This document shows positions 26,338-34,860 of a DNA stretch of 64,000 nt, piece after piece (position 1 is the first letter of the stretch; every line of letters starts with the position of its first letter). A program made the position numbers and the translations under genes. The notes below the pieces were generated by a model, which ran no database searches, was not told the origin of the DNA, and saw nothing but the letters and a program-made list of their open reading frames with translations. Source of the stretch: Dehalococcoidia bacterium (GTDB lineage: Bacteria; Chloroflexota; Dehalococcoidia; Dehalococcoidales; UBA1222); assembly GCA_003597995.1 (NCBI GenBank), contig QZJY01000030.1:1-64000 (forward strand), given 5' to 3'.

Positions 26338-28297
26338 AGAAGAACGCCAGCATAGCATTGACCCTGCGACTGTCGAGATGATAGCCAAAGCCAAAGCCGA
26401 TGGCGCGTCTATCGTCTTCGAGCGCGCCGACAAGATGAAACCCTGCCCCATCGGACAGGAAGGCAGTTGCTGCCGCCAGTGCAGCATGGGGCCTTGCCGC
26501 GTGCCCATGGGTAAAAATAAAGAGGAAACAGCGGAGGAAAAAGCCAAACGCAAGGGTGTTTGCGGTGCCACCGCCGAGACCATCGCCGCGCGCCATTTCG
26601 CGCGTATGGTAGCCGCCGGTTCCGCCGCCCATAGCGACCATGCCCGCAAGTCGGTCGAGGCGTTTCTGCTGACAGCTGAAGGCAAAGCCCCCGGTTTCAG
26701 TATTAAAGACGAGCAGAAGTTGCTGGCGCTGGCCCTCGATTTCGGTGTTGAGATAGGCGAGCGCACCAATGAGGCCATCGCCGCTGACATCGGGAAGCTG
26801 GCTTTGCAGGAATTCGGGCAGCAAAACGGAGAACTGCGGCTGATGCGCAGAGCGCCGCTCAAGCGCCAGGAGTTGTGGCGCAAGCAGGAAGTAGCTCCGC
26901 GCGGCATAGACCGCGAAGTGGTGGAGAGCATGCACCGCACCCACATGGGCGTGGACCAGGACTATCACAGCCTGCTGGCCCAGAGCATGCGGACGGCTCT
27001 GGCCGACGGCTGGGGCGGCAGCATGATAGCCACCGAGCTGCAGGACGTCATGTTCGGCACGCCCGCGCCCGTGTTCAGCCAGATTAACCTGGGCGTACTA
27101 AAAGCGGATGAGGTCAATATCATCATCCACGGCCACGAGCCGCAGCTGGCCGAAATACTGGCGGTGATGGCCCAGGACCCCGAGCTGATTGCTTACGCCA
27201 GAAGCAAGGGTGCTAACGGCATCAACCTGGCGGGCATGTGCTGCACCGCCAACGAGATACTGATGCGCCACGGAATGCCAATAGCGGGCAACTTCCTGCA
27301 GCAGGAGCTGGCTATCGTGACTGGAGCGCTGGAAGCCCTGGTTGTTGATGTGCAGTGCATCATGCAGGGCATCCAGGGCGTGGCCCAGTGCTACCACACC
27401 AAGATTATCACCACTGACCCGCGCGCCCACATCGCGGAGGCCATGCACATCGAGTTCGACGAGCATAATGCCATCGAGACGGCTAAGAACATCTTGCGCA
27501 CAGCCATCGACAACTTCCCCAATAGAGGAAAGAATATACATATCCCACAGGAGAAGACCGACCTCATCGCCGGTTTCAGCCACGAGACCATCAACTACCT
27601 GCAGGGAGGCTTGTTCCGCGCTTCTTACCGCCCGCTAAATGAGAATATCATCAACGGGCGTATACGCGGCGTTGCCGGGGTGGTAGGCTGCAACAACGCC
27701 CGTGTCACCCACGACGACATGCACGTGCGGCTGGTTAAAGAACTTATCAAGAACGATGTGCTGGTGCTGCAGACGGGCTGCGCCGCCATGGCCTGCGCCA
27801 AGGTCGGGCTGATGCTGCCCGAAGCCGCCGCCGAAGCCGGACCGGGGTTACGTTCGGTATGTGAGGCGCTGGGCATCCCACCGGTGCTGCACCTGGGCTC
27901 CTGCGTGGACAACGCGCGTATCCTCATCGCCGCCACCGCCATGGTCAAGGACGGCGGCCTGGGCGACGACCTCTCCGACCTGCCGGTGGCCGGCGCCGCC
28001 CCCGAGTGGATGAGCGAGAAGGCACTCTCCATCGGGCAGTACTTCGTGGGTTCCGGCATCTTCACCGTCTTCGGCGTCAACTGGCCCACTATCGGCAGCA
28101 AAGAGGTGACCGATTTCCTCTTCAAAGACTATGAAAATTTGTACGGCGGTATGTGGGCCTTTGAGGCCGACCCCATTCAGATGGCGAAGCTGATGATCGA
28201 CCACATCGATAAAAAACGCAAAGCCCTGGGTATCGACAAGGCCCGCGAGCGCGTCCTCTTCGACATGGATATGCGCCGCTCTATGGAGGCAGTCTAG
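26330..28297 (+). CDS. cooS: Anaerobic carbon monoxide dehydrogenase catalytic subunit
   Basis: Nickel-iron-sulfur enzyme interconverting CO and CO2; with AcsB it supplies CO for acetyl-CoA. ATG at 26330 gives 655 residues. B and D cluster cysteines are in CPIGQEGSCCRQCSMGPC (from about residue 38). C-cluster ligands are visible in GMCCTANEIL, GVVGCNNARVTHD, QTGCAAMACAKVGL and LHLGSCVDNARI. The next start follows its TAG directly. The gene overlaps the Fur gene by 8 bases. Dehalococcoides mccartyi is known to lack cooS, so its presence separates this organism from that genus. Confidence 0.97.
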   Translation: MAEEERQHSIDPATVEMIAKAKADGASIVFERADKMKPCPIGQEGSCCRQCSMGPCRVPMGKNKEETAEEKAKRKGVCGATAETIAARHFARMVAAGSAAHSDHARKSVEAFLLTAEGKAPGFSIKDEQKLLALALDFGVEIGERTNEAIAADIGKLALQEFGQQNGELRLMRRAPLKRQELWRKQEVAPRGIDREVVESMHRTHMGVDQDYHSLLAQSMRTALADGWGGSMIATELQDVMFGTPAPVFSQINLGVLKADEVNIIIHGHEPQLAEILAVMAQDPELIAYARSKGANGINLAGMCCTANEILMRHGMPIAGNFLQQELAIVTGALEALVVDVQCIMQGIQGVAQCYHTKIITTDPRAHIAEAMHIEFDEHNAIETAKNILRTAIDNFPNRGKNIHIPQEKTDLIAGFSHETINYLQGGLFRASYRPLNENIINGRIRGVAGVVGCNNARVTHDDMHVRLVKELIKNDVLVLQTGCAAMACAKVGLMLPEAAAEAGPGLRSVCEALGIPPVLHLGSCVDNARILIAATAMVKDGGLGDDLSDLPVAGAAPEWMSEKALSIGQYFVGSGIFTVFGVNWPTIGSKEVTDFLFKDYENLYGGMWAFEADPIQMAKLMIDHIDKKRKALGIDKARERVLFDMDMRRSMEAV

Positions 28298-30502
28298 ATG
28301 TCTAAAATCATCGCTTCCGCCGCCATCCGGGGGGCCTATAAAATCATCGAGCGCGCCGAGGGCAAATATCAGGAAGCTCTAAAAAAATGGGGGCCGGACC
28401 AGGGGGTGGGTTTCCCCAACACGGCCTACTATCTCCCTATCATTTACGCCATTCTCGGTCTAAAGGTGGAGAAACTGGGGGACATGAAAGCCGTTCTCGA
28501 GCGCTGTCGCCGCTTGCTGCCTCCACTGGTGCGCGAGATTCATCCGCTGCCCTACCTGGCCCCGGCGCTGGATGCCGGCATGGCGACCCTGTTCGCCGAG
28601 GAGATTATCGAGGCCATCCGTTATCTTGAGACGCCTGACTTTTATACCAAAATGGAGGACCCCTCGGACGACAACCTCTGGCTGGGCGCCGCTGATGATG
28701 TCATCCTGCGCAAACGCGGCGTGGAGTTTGTGGACGGAACCGCGCCAGGATTCGCCGCCATACTGGGAGCAGCGCCCACCAAAGAAATCGCCGCCAAAAT
28801 CGCCGGCGAACTTCAGCAAAAAAACCTCTACGTCTTTATGTGCGCCGAAAACTGCGGCCAGCGTTTCTCCGAGCAACTGGTAAGCGCAGGCGTGCAGATA
28901 GGATGGCCGACGCGGCTCGTTCCGTTCGGGCCGGATGTGTCGGCCACCGTTTTCGCCATTGGTTTCGCCGCCCGCGTGGCCATGTCTTTCGGTAGTGTCA
29001 AGCCCGGCGATTACAGGGCCAACCTGATATACAACAAGGACCGCACCTTCGCCTTCGCCATGCCCCTGGGCTATGTCAGCGACGAGTGGTACGCCAATGC
29101 CGCCGGGGCTATTAATTTCGGCTTCCCCACTATCGCCGACACTCCTATTCCCGAGGTGCTTCCCAGCGGTATCTGCAGCTACGAGCATGTGGTATCCAAT
29201 GTTCCGCATGACAAAATAGTGACGCGGGCGCTGGAAGTACGCGGCCTCAAGGTTAACGTGGCCGAGGTGCCCGTCCCGGTGGCTTACGGCCCGGCTTATG
29301 AAGGAGAGCGCGTCAGGGGAGACGACATTTACCTGGAATGCGGCGGAGGCCGCACCCAGATGGTTGAATGGATCACCTCCAGGCGCATGGACGAGGTGGA
29401 AGACGGCCGGATTGAGGTCATAGGCCCGGAAATCACCGACGTGCCGGCAGGCTCCAAGCTGCCGATGGCTATCGCAGTGGAGGTGGCCGGACGACAGATG
29501 CAGGAGGACTACGAACCCATACTGGAGCGTCAGGTGCATCACCTGATCAATTACGCCCAGGGCGTGATGCACATCGGCCAACGCGACATCGCCTGGATCA
29601 GGATAAGCAAGTCCGCCGTAGAAAAGGGCTTCCGCCTGCGTGACATCGGGGTCATACTGCACTCCAAGCTGCACCAGGATTTCGGGCGCATCTTCGACAA
29701 GCTTCAGGTAAAAATCTACACCACCGATGACAAAGTCAAAGAGGTCGCGGCCACGGCCAAGGCCATTTATGCAGTGCGCGACGCCCGCATCGAGGGCATG
29801 ACAGACGAGACCACCGATACTTATTATTCTTGCCTGCTGTGCCAGTCCTTCGCCCCCAGCCACGTGTGCGTGGTCTCGCCGGAGCGCACCGGCTTGTGCG
29901 GCTCCTACAACTGGATGGACTGCAAGGCCTCTTTCGAAATCAATCCCACCGGCCCCAACCAGCCCGTTCCCAAGGGCGAGCCTATCGATGCCCGCCTGGG
30001 GCAGTGGAAGGGGGTCAACGAGTTTATCTTCAAAGCCTCGCGCGGCAAGATGCCCTCATATAACTTCTACAGCATCATCGTCGACCCGGCCACCGCCTGC
30101 GGCTGCATGGAGTGCATCGCCGCCATACTGCCCATGTGCAACGGCGTCATGACGGTCAACCGCGAGTTCGCCGGCATGACCCCATCGGGCATGAAATTCA
30201 CCACCCTGGCAGGTACGGTAGGCGGGGGCATCAGTACGCCGGGCTTCGTGGGCCACAGCAAATACAATATCGCCCAGCGCAAGTTCCTGGCTGCCGAAGG
30301 CGGTATCAAGCGCCTGGTGTGGATGCCGAAGATGCTCAAGGAGGAATTAAGGGACAGATTTAACGCCCGGGCTCAGGAGATAGGCATACCCAACCTGCTG
30401 GACATGATAGCCGACGAATCGGTAGGCGACACCGAAGAGGCTATCCTGACATTCCTCACGGAAAAAGGCCATCCCGCGCTGACTATGGAACCAATAATGT
30501 AG
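28298..30502 (+). CDS. acsB: Acetyl-CoA synthase (CODH/ACS beta subunit)
   Basis: Joins the methyl group from the corrinoid protein, CO and CoA to acetyl-CoA at the nickel A-cluster. 734 residues is full bacterial length, including the N-terminal domain that docks on CooS. The 4Fe-4S ligands are Cys512, Cys515, Cys524 and Cys534 (spacing C-x2-C-x8-C-x9-C), and the distal nickel is bound by the CGC motif at Cys601-Cys603, all as in Moorella ACS. The ATG abuts the cooS stop codon with no gap. An AT-rich repeat follows before acsC. Confidence 0.97.
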   Translation: MSKIIASAAIRGAYKIIERAEGKYQEALKKWGPDQGVGFPNTAYYLPIIYAILGLKVEKLGDMKAVLERCRRLLPPLVREIHPLPYLAPALDAGMATLFAEEIIEAIRYLETPDFYTKMEDPSDDNLWLGAADDVILRKRGVEFVDGTAPGFAAILGAAPTKEIAAKIAGELQQKNLYVFMCAENCGQRFSEQLVSAGVQIGWPTRLVPFGPDVSATVFAIGFAARVAMSFGSVKPGDYRANLIYNKDRTFAFAMPLGYVSDEWYANAAGAINFGFPTIADTPIPEVLPSGICSYEHVVSNVPHDKIVTRALEVRGLKVNVAEVPVPVAYGPAYEGERVRGDDIYLECGGGRTQMVEWITSRRMDEVEDGRIEVIGPEITDVPAGSKLPMAIAVEVAGRQMQEDYEPILERQVHHLINYAQGVMHIGQRDIAWIRISKSAVEKGFRLRDIGVILHSKLHQDFGRIFDKLQVKIYTTDDKVKEVAATAKAIYAVRDARIEGMTDETTDTYYSCLLCQSFAPSHVCVVSPERTGLCGSYNWMDCKASFEINPTGPNQPVPKGEPIDARLGQWKGVNEFIFKASRGKMPSYNFYSIIVDPATACGCMECIAAILPMCNGVMTVNREFAGMTPSGMKFTTLAGTVGGGISTPGFVGHSKYNIAQRKFLAAEGGIKRLVWMPKMLKEELRDRFNARAQEIGIPNLLDMIADESVGDTEEAILTFLTEKGHPALTMEPIM

Positions 30503-30510
30503 AAGGAGAT

Positions 30511-30617
30511 AAAATCCTAAATTCTAATATCTAAATACTAAACGGATTTTGGATTTGTATTTTTGGTATTATTTAGGATTTAGTACTTAGTGCTTAGTAT
30601 TTGGTGCTCAGGATTTA
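30511..30617. repeat. AT-rich inverted repeat, copy 3 (acsB / acsC gap)
   Basis: The arm CCTAAATTCTAATATCTAAA and the returning arm ATTTAGGATTTAGTACTTAG, ending GGTGCTCAGGATTT, form an imperfect hairpin. It fills nearly the whole gap before the ribosome-binding site of acsC. Confidence 0.8.
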
Positions 30618-30636
30618 TCATTAAGGGAGATATACC

Positions 30637-31983
30637 ATGCCATTATCCGGGATAGAGATATTCAAGCTGCTGCCCAAGACCAACTGCGGCAAGTGCGGCG
30701 TGCCCACCTGCCTGGCTTTCGCCATGAGCCTGGCTGCCGGCAAGGCTGAGCTGGCTGCCTGCCCGTTCGTGACCGCCGAAGCCAAGACAAAACTGGAGGA
30801 AGCCTCGGCTCCTCCCATCCGCCCCATCGTTATTGGCAGCGGCGAGCGCATGCTCAAGGTCGGCGGCGAAACAGTGCTCTTCCGCCACGAGAAGCGCTTC
30901 GAGAATCCGCCCGGTTTGGCCATCCTCATCAGCGACAATATGGAAGATGCCGAGGTCGGGGCAAGGCTGAAGCGCTTCAAAGAGCTTTCGTACGTCAGGG
31001 TCGGCCTCAAGCTGAGACCGGAGCTGATAGCGCTAAGGTGCGATTCAAACGACGCCGCGAAGTTCACCGCCCTGGTATCGAGAGTCAAAGCGGGGAGCGA
31101 CGGCGGCATTATCCTCATGACATTAAACCCTGATGTTATGGCATCGGCGCTGAAGGTTTGCGCAGAACGAAAGCCGCTACTCTATGCGGCCAACATGGAC
31201 AATGCGGATAAGATGGCCAACCTGGCGAAAGAAGCCGGTTGCCCCCTTGTAGCCAAGTCGTCCGGACTGGATGAACTGGCTGCCCTCACTGAAAAGCTGA
31301 CACAACTCGGAGTAAAGGACATCGTTATCGACTCCGGCGCGCGCAAGATCAAACAGGCCTTGCAGGACCAGGTGATGATACGCCGTCTGGCGCTCAATAA
31401 AAAATTCCGCCCGCTGGGCTTCCCCACCATCATACTGGCAAACGAGATGACGAACGACCCCATGCAGGAGGCGCTGGTGGCCGCCACCTTCATCGCCAAG
31501 TACGGCGGCATCATCGTGCTGTCGGATTTCCAGGGCGAGACTCTTTTCCCGCTGCTCGTGCTGCGCATGAACCTGTATTCCGACCCGCAGCGCCCGCTGG
31601 CCACCACCGAGGGCATATACGACATCGGCGGGCCCGGCGAAAATTCACCGGTGCTGGTCACCTCCAACTTTTCGCTGACCTATTTCATCGTTTCCGGCGA
31701 GATTGAAAACTCGCGCGTGCCCACATACCTTATAGTCAAAGATACCGAAGGCCTTTCAGTCATGACCGCCTGGGCCGCCGGCAAGTTCGCCGCCGACAAC
31801 ATCGCGGCGCTGGTGAAAAAGAGCGGCATCGCCGACAAGGTCAAGCACCGCAAGATAGTAATCCCCGGCTACATCGCTTCCGAGAGCGGCGGCCTGGAAG
31901 AAGAATTGCCCGGTTGGCAGGTGCTGGTAGGTCCACGCGAGGGGGCGCACATACCTCCATATCTAAAGAATTGGAAAGTATAG
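30637..31983 (+). CDS. acsC: Corrinoid iron-sulfur protein large subunit
   Basis: Gamma subunit of the corrinoid iron-sulfur protein. The N-terminal 4Fe-4S domain carries LPKTNCGKCGVPTCLAF...AACPF (cysteines at about residues 19, 22, 27 and 44). It is followed by a TIM barrel and the C-terminal B12-binding domain (about 330-448, including GENSPVLVTSNFSLTYF). 448 residues, normal for the family. GGGAGA precedes the ATG. AcsC and AcsD are encoded apart, separated by fur-cooS-acsB, and each has a repeat just upstream. Confidence 0.96.
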   Translation: MPLSGIEIFKLLPKTNCGKCGVPTCLAFAMSLAAGKAELAACPFVTAEAKTKLEEASAPPIRPIVIGSGERMLKVGGETVLFRHEKRFENPPGLAILISDNMEDAEVGARLKRFKELSYVRVGLKLRPELIALRCDSNDAAKFTALVSRVKAGSDGGIILMTLNPDVMASALKVCAERKPLLYAANMDNADKMANLAKEAGCPLVAKSSGLDELAALTEKLTQLGVKDIVIDSGARKIKQALQDQVMIRRLALNKKFRPLGFPTIILANEMTNDPMQEALVAATFIAKYGGIIVLSDFQGETLFPLLVLRMNLYSDPQRPLATTEGIYDIGGPGENSPVLVTSNFSLTYFIVSGEIENSRVPTYLIVKDTEGLSVMTAWAAGKFAADNIAALVKKSGIADKVKHRKIVIPGYIASESGGLEEELPGWQVLVGPREGAHIPPYLKNWKV

Positions 31984-31991
31984 GAGGATAC

Positions 31992-32126
31992 AAAATCCTA
32001 AGCACTAAATGCTAAATACTAAACAAGCACGAATTTCAAAGCACTAATGCTCAAAACATTTGGTTCATTGACATTTGGATTTTGGTATTTTTTAGGATTT
32101 AGATATTAGAATTTAGGATTTGCTTA
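31992..32126. repeat. AT-rich inverted repeat, copy 4 (acsC / acsE gap)
   Basis: Here the right arm (TTTAGGATTTAGATATTAG then AATTTAGGATTT) is the reverse complement of the left arm of copies 1-3, so the element is inverted relative to them. The whole gap of about 135 bases is filled by the repeat. Confidence 0.8.
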
Positions 32127-32170
32127 GAGTTTAAATAGTCGAATTTTGAATCTTGTTCCAGGAGAAGATG

Positions 32171-33049
32171 ATGATACTGCTTGGCGAAAACATTAATATT
32201 ATGTCCCAGACTATCGGCCCGGCCATGAAGGAGCGCCAGGGAGAGCCTATCCTCAAGATGGCCGCCGAAGAAAATAAGGCCGACATAGACTATCTGGAGC
32301 TCAACATAGGCCCGGCTAAAAAGACGGGGGCTGAACTTATGCCCTGGCTGGTCCAGACAGTACAGGCGGTTACGGACAAACCCCTGTCGCTGGATACCAC
32401 CAATCCCGAGGCTATCGAAGCCGGGCTTAAATTGTGCAAAAAACGCGCTCTTATCAATTCCATATCGTTACAGCCGGAACGGCTGGAGAAAACCCTGCCG
32501 CTGGTAACCAGATATCACGCCGAGATGATAGGCCTGCTGTGGGGCGTGGAGGGCATGCCGCGCGACGTCAACGAACGCTGCATGCACACCGTAGACCTGG
32601 TGTACAAAGCCAGCGAGTGCGGCATCCCCAACGAGGACATCTGGATCGACCCCATCGCCACTCCTGTAAGCGGCGAAATCAGCCAGGTAAAGGCCTGTCT
32701 GGAGTTTTTGCAGATGCTGCCGGAGATTGCCCCGGGCTGCAAGTCAATCGTCGGCCTGTCCAATGTCTCTAACGGGACGCCGTCCCACCTCAGGCCATAC
32801 CTCAACCGCACCTACCTGACGATGCTGGCGCGCTACGGCCTGTATTCAGCCATAGTCGATGCCCTGGATGCCGAACTGATTCAGATGGCGCGCGGTCGGA
32901 AGCCGGAAATAGTCTCTCTAATCTACAAGGCCATGGACGGAGAGCCGATAGACATGGCTGCCCTCGGCGCGGAGGAAGCCAAATACGTCAAGACTGTGCG
33001 CGTGCTCACGGGAGAGGCGCTGTATTCCAACGCATGGCTTGAAGCGTAA
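32171..33049 (+). CDS. acsE: Methyl-THF:corrinoid iron-sulfur protein methyltransferase
   Basis: Moves the methyl group from 5-methyl-THF to the cobalt of AcsCD. A pterin-binding TIM barrel of about 292 residues, with MILLGENINI at the start, DYLELNIGPAK, PLSLDTTNPEAIEAGL and NSISLQ, as in MeTr. AGGAG at 32160-32164 supports ATG 32171; ATG 32168 is also possible, and the upstream TTG at 32153 is not. The C terminus (EEAKYVKTVRVLTGEALYSNAWLEA) is longer than in Moorella MeTr (about 262 residues). Confidence 0.95.
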   Translation: MILLGENINIMSQTIGPAMKERQGEPILKMAAEENKADIDYLELNIGPAKKTGAELMPWLVQTVQAVTDKPLSLDTTNPEAIEAGLKLCKKRALINSISLQPERLEKTLPLVTRYHAEMIGLLWGVEGMPRDVNERCMHTVDLVYKASECGIPNEDIWIDPIATPVSGEISQVKACLEFLQMLPEIAPGCKSIVGLSNVSNGTPSHLRPYLNRTYLTMLARYGLYSAIVDALDAELIQMARGRKPEIVSLIYKAMDGEPIDMAALGAEEAKYVKTVRVLTGEALYSNAWLEA

Positions 33050-33104
33050 AGCACAAAATATTAAACAATATCAAAAGTTCTAAATTTTTTGTAAGGAGGC
33101 TCAA

Positions 33105-33554
33105 ATGAAAGGGATAACTTTTCTTTTAGCCCTCTGTGCGGTATTTTTATTCTCTTGTTCGGTTCCACAGACTGTCACCATATCCAAGGTTATGACGACT
33201 ACGGCTGTAAATACCGCCAAGCCACCAAAAACTTATAGTAGCTTCCTGCTTGAAAGCAGTTTAACATTCACGGCGGCTTCGGGCGATAGAGTGGTTTGCG
33301 AGATACAGGATAGTCAAATCAATAAAACAGCCTTATTTTTCATAAAAGACCCGTACGGGAATACAGTGGTTGAATCTGCTAGGAAAACAGTCAAATATTA
33401 TTATTCTAATGACATGATGACCACCAGTACTCAGCAATACCCTTGGACTTATTCCTTTTTTGCTACAAGCGATGGACAATACACATTGGGAATATCTAAT
33501 TCGGAGAATGGGTGGAGATTCACGAGCGTCACAATTACGGTGTACCCAAAATGA
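33105..33554 (+). CDS. Small predicted lipoprotein in the CODH/ACS cluster
   Basis: A 149-residue exported protein. The signal peptide MKGITFLLALCAVFLFSC ends in a lipobox (LFSC, Cys at about residue 18), followed by a Thr-rich linker and a beta-rich domain with many aromatic residues (VKYYYSNDMM, YPWTYSFFATSDGQYTLGI). This resembles bacterial pre-peptidase or emp24/GOLD-like jelly-roll domains that end in a YTLxI strand. AAGGAGG stands before the ATG. Codon use is more AT-rich than the neighbours. It lies between acsE and the DUF3786 gene; no pathway role can be claimed. Confidence 0.75.
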   Translation: MKGITFLLALCAVFLFSCSVPQTVTISKVMTTTAVNTAKPPKTYSSFLLESSLTFTAASGDRVVCEIQDSQINKTALFFIKDPYGNTVVESARKTVKYYYSNDMMTTSTQQYPWTYSFFATSDGQYTLGISNSENGWRFTSVTITVYPK

Positions 33555-33564
33555 GCCATCGCCA

Positions 33565-33652
33565 AATTTTTGTATTTTTAAATTTGGAATTATTTAGGAT
33601 TTAGATATTAGAATTTTGAATTTGTTTCGTTTTTCGATATTCGAATTTCGAG
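33565..33652. repeat. AT-rich repeat, partial copy 5 (before DUF3786 gene)
   Basis: Contains TTTAGGATTTAGATATTAG, shared with copy 4, plus TTTCGATATTCGAATTTCGA. The matching left arm is degenerate. A further fragment (CACAAAATATTAAACAATATC) lies just after acsE at about 33051. Confidence 0.65.
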
Positions 33653-33662
33653 TTTATATCGT

Positions 33663-34313
33663 ATGGATAGACAAGAATCTCCCCAACCAGCCAGGCGCGG
33701 TTTCGATGAGGCTTACCAGCAAGCCTACCAACTGGCAAGCCGAAGGCTGAAGGACACCGCCGACCTCCATGCCCTGTGCCGCCGGAGCGACGCCACGCTG
33801 GCAGAAGAAGCGGGAGAAAAGATTATCTCGTTGGATTACCTTGGCCGGTCCTGCCGTGTCATTCTGCCGGATGTAGAGGCCTCCGTTACGAACGGAGAGC
33901 CGCTCTCTCCCCGCGACAAGCTCATAATCCTGCATTACCTCAACACGGCTGACGGCAGCCCCCTTACGGACAGGCTTATCACCTTCAAGGAATTGCCGGA
34001 GGGCGCTGTTTATTACCCGACTTATGTCAAGCGCACCATCAAGCCGCTGCTGGATAAATTCGCCGACAGGCCGGAAGCTCTGATGGTCGCCGCCGGGGAT
34101 ATTGGCGGGATTAAGGCCGAAACGGGCGATTTCTCTTTCCGCCTGAATCCCCTGCCCCGCGTGCCGCTTACCTTCACCTTGTGGCTGGGCGACGAGGAAC
34201 TGCCTCCCGAAGGGAATATCCTTTTCGACAGCTCCATCACGGGCTACCTGCCTACCGAAGACATCACCGTCCTGTGCGAAATACTGGCCTGGAAGCTGGT
34301 CAGATTGGGTTGA
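33663..34313 (+). CDS. DUF3786 domain protein
   Basis: A 216-residue cytoplasmic protein of the DUF3786 family, found mostly in anaerobes with CODH/ACS or other corrinoid pathways. Typical features are the LSPRDKLIILHYLNTADG motif (about residues 80-97) and ITFKELPEGAVYYPTYVKRTIKPL (about 104-127). No cofactor motif is visible. Its place at the end of the CODH/ACS cluster supports a pathway-linked role, but the biochemical function is not known. Confidence 0.85.
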   Translation: MDRQESPQPARRGFDEAYQQAYQLASRRLKDTADLHALCRRSDATLAEEAGEKIISLDYLGRSCRVILPDVEASVTNGEPLSPRDKLIILHYLNTADGSPLTDRLITFKELPEGAVYYPTYVKRTIKPLLDKFADRPEALMVAAGDIGGIKAETGDFSFRLNPLPRVPLTFTLWLGDEELPPEGNILFDSSITGYLPTEDITVLCEILAWKLVRLG

Positions 34314-34393
34314 CGCGCGTCATTAAGCCTTGCGAGGTTGCGGCTTTGGTCGGAAACATTCGTAGTTGATAGTGATAATTTTAAGCACAAAAG

Positions 34394-34420
34394 TTGACAC
34401 CCAAAATGCAATTCTATACC
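34394..34420 (+). promoter_or_regulatory. Promoter of the thioredoxin gene
   Basis: A perfect TTGACA (34394-34399) and TATACC (34415-34420), spaced by 15 bases, lie 34 bases before the GTG start. The short spacing lowers confidence. Confidence 0.5.
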
Positions 34421-34453
34421 ATAGAATCAAAGACGGATTAAAGGAGAAGACAA

Positions 34454-34780
34454 GTGTTAATAGACGTTACCGACCAGAGTTTCGACGCTGAAGTATTAAA
34501 GGCCAACCTGCCTGTTTTGATAGATATGTGGGCGCCGTGGTGCGGCCCTTGCCGCATGGTCGAGCCCATTCTAAAAAAGCTTTCCGACAAGTACCAGGGC
34601 AAGGTCAAGTTCTGCCGCATGAACGTGGACGAGAACCAGAAAACACCCTCCCAGTACCGCGTCATGTCCATCCCCAATATGCTGTTCATCAAGAGCGGCA
34701 AGGTGATAGATACCGCCGTAGGCGCCATGCCGGAAGCCGCCTTGCAGAGCAAAGTGGATGCCCTGCTGGCCGCCAAGTAA
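34454..34780 (+). CDS. trxA: Thioredoxin
   Basis: Cytoplasmic disulfide reductase of 108 residues with the classic WCGPC site (Cys30, Cys33) and cis-Pro in SIPNMLF. The start is GTG at 34454 after AAGGAGAAG. It has its own promoter and a strong terminator, so it is monocistronic. No thioredoxin reductase is nearby. Confidence 0.95.
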   Translation: MLIDVTDQSFDAEVLKANLPVLIDMWAPWCGPCRMVEPILKKLSDKYQGKVKFCRMNVDENQKTPSQYRVMSIPNMLFIKSGKVIDTAVGAMPEAALQSKVDALLAAK

Positions 34781-34799
34781 AACCATACCTCATAATATC

Positions 34800-34833
34800 A
34801 AACGAGGAGGAGACCGCGGTCTCCTCCTCGTTT
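34800..34833. terminator. Bidirectional terminator between trxA and the B12 importer
   Basis: A perfect 16-bp stem (34800-34815 with 34818-34833, core CGAGGAGGAGACC) closed by two bases, with A- and T-runs outside. It serves trxA and the converging btu operon. Confidence 0.85.
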
Positions 34834-34860
34834 TAGTTTCCCCAGATTGATTGCAGATTC

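Noticed and set aside
28460-29863. 467-codon open frame antisense to acsB
   Set aside because: Shadow frame of a strongly supported gene; His/Val/Gly-rich translation typical of antisense GC-rich coding DNA.
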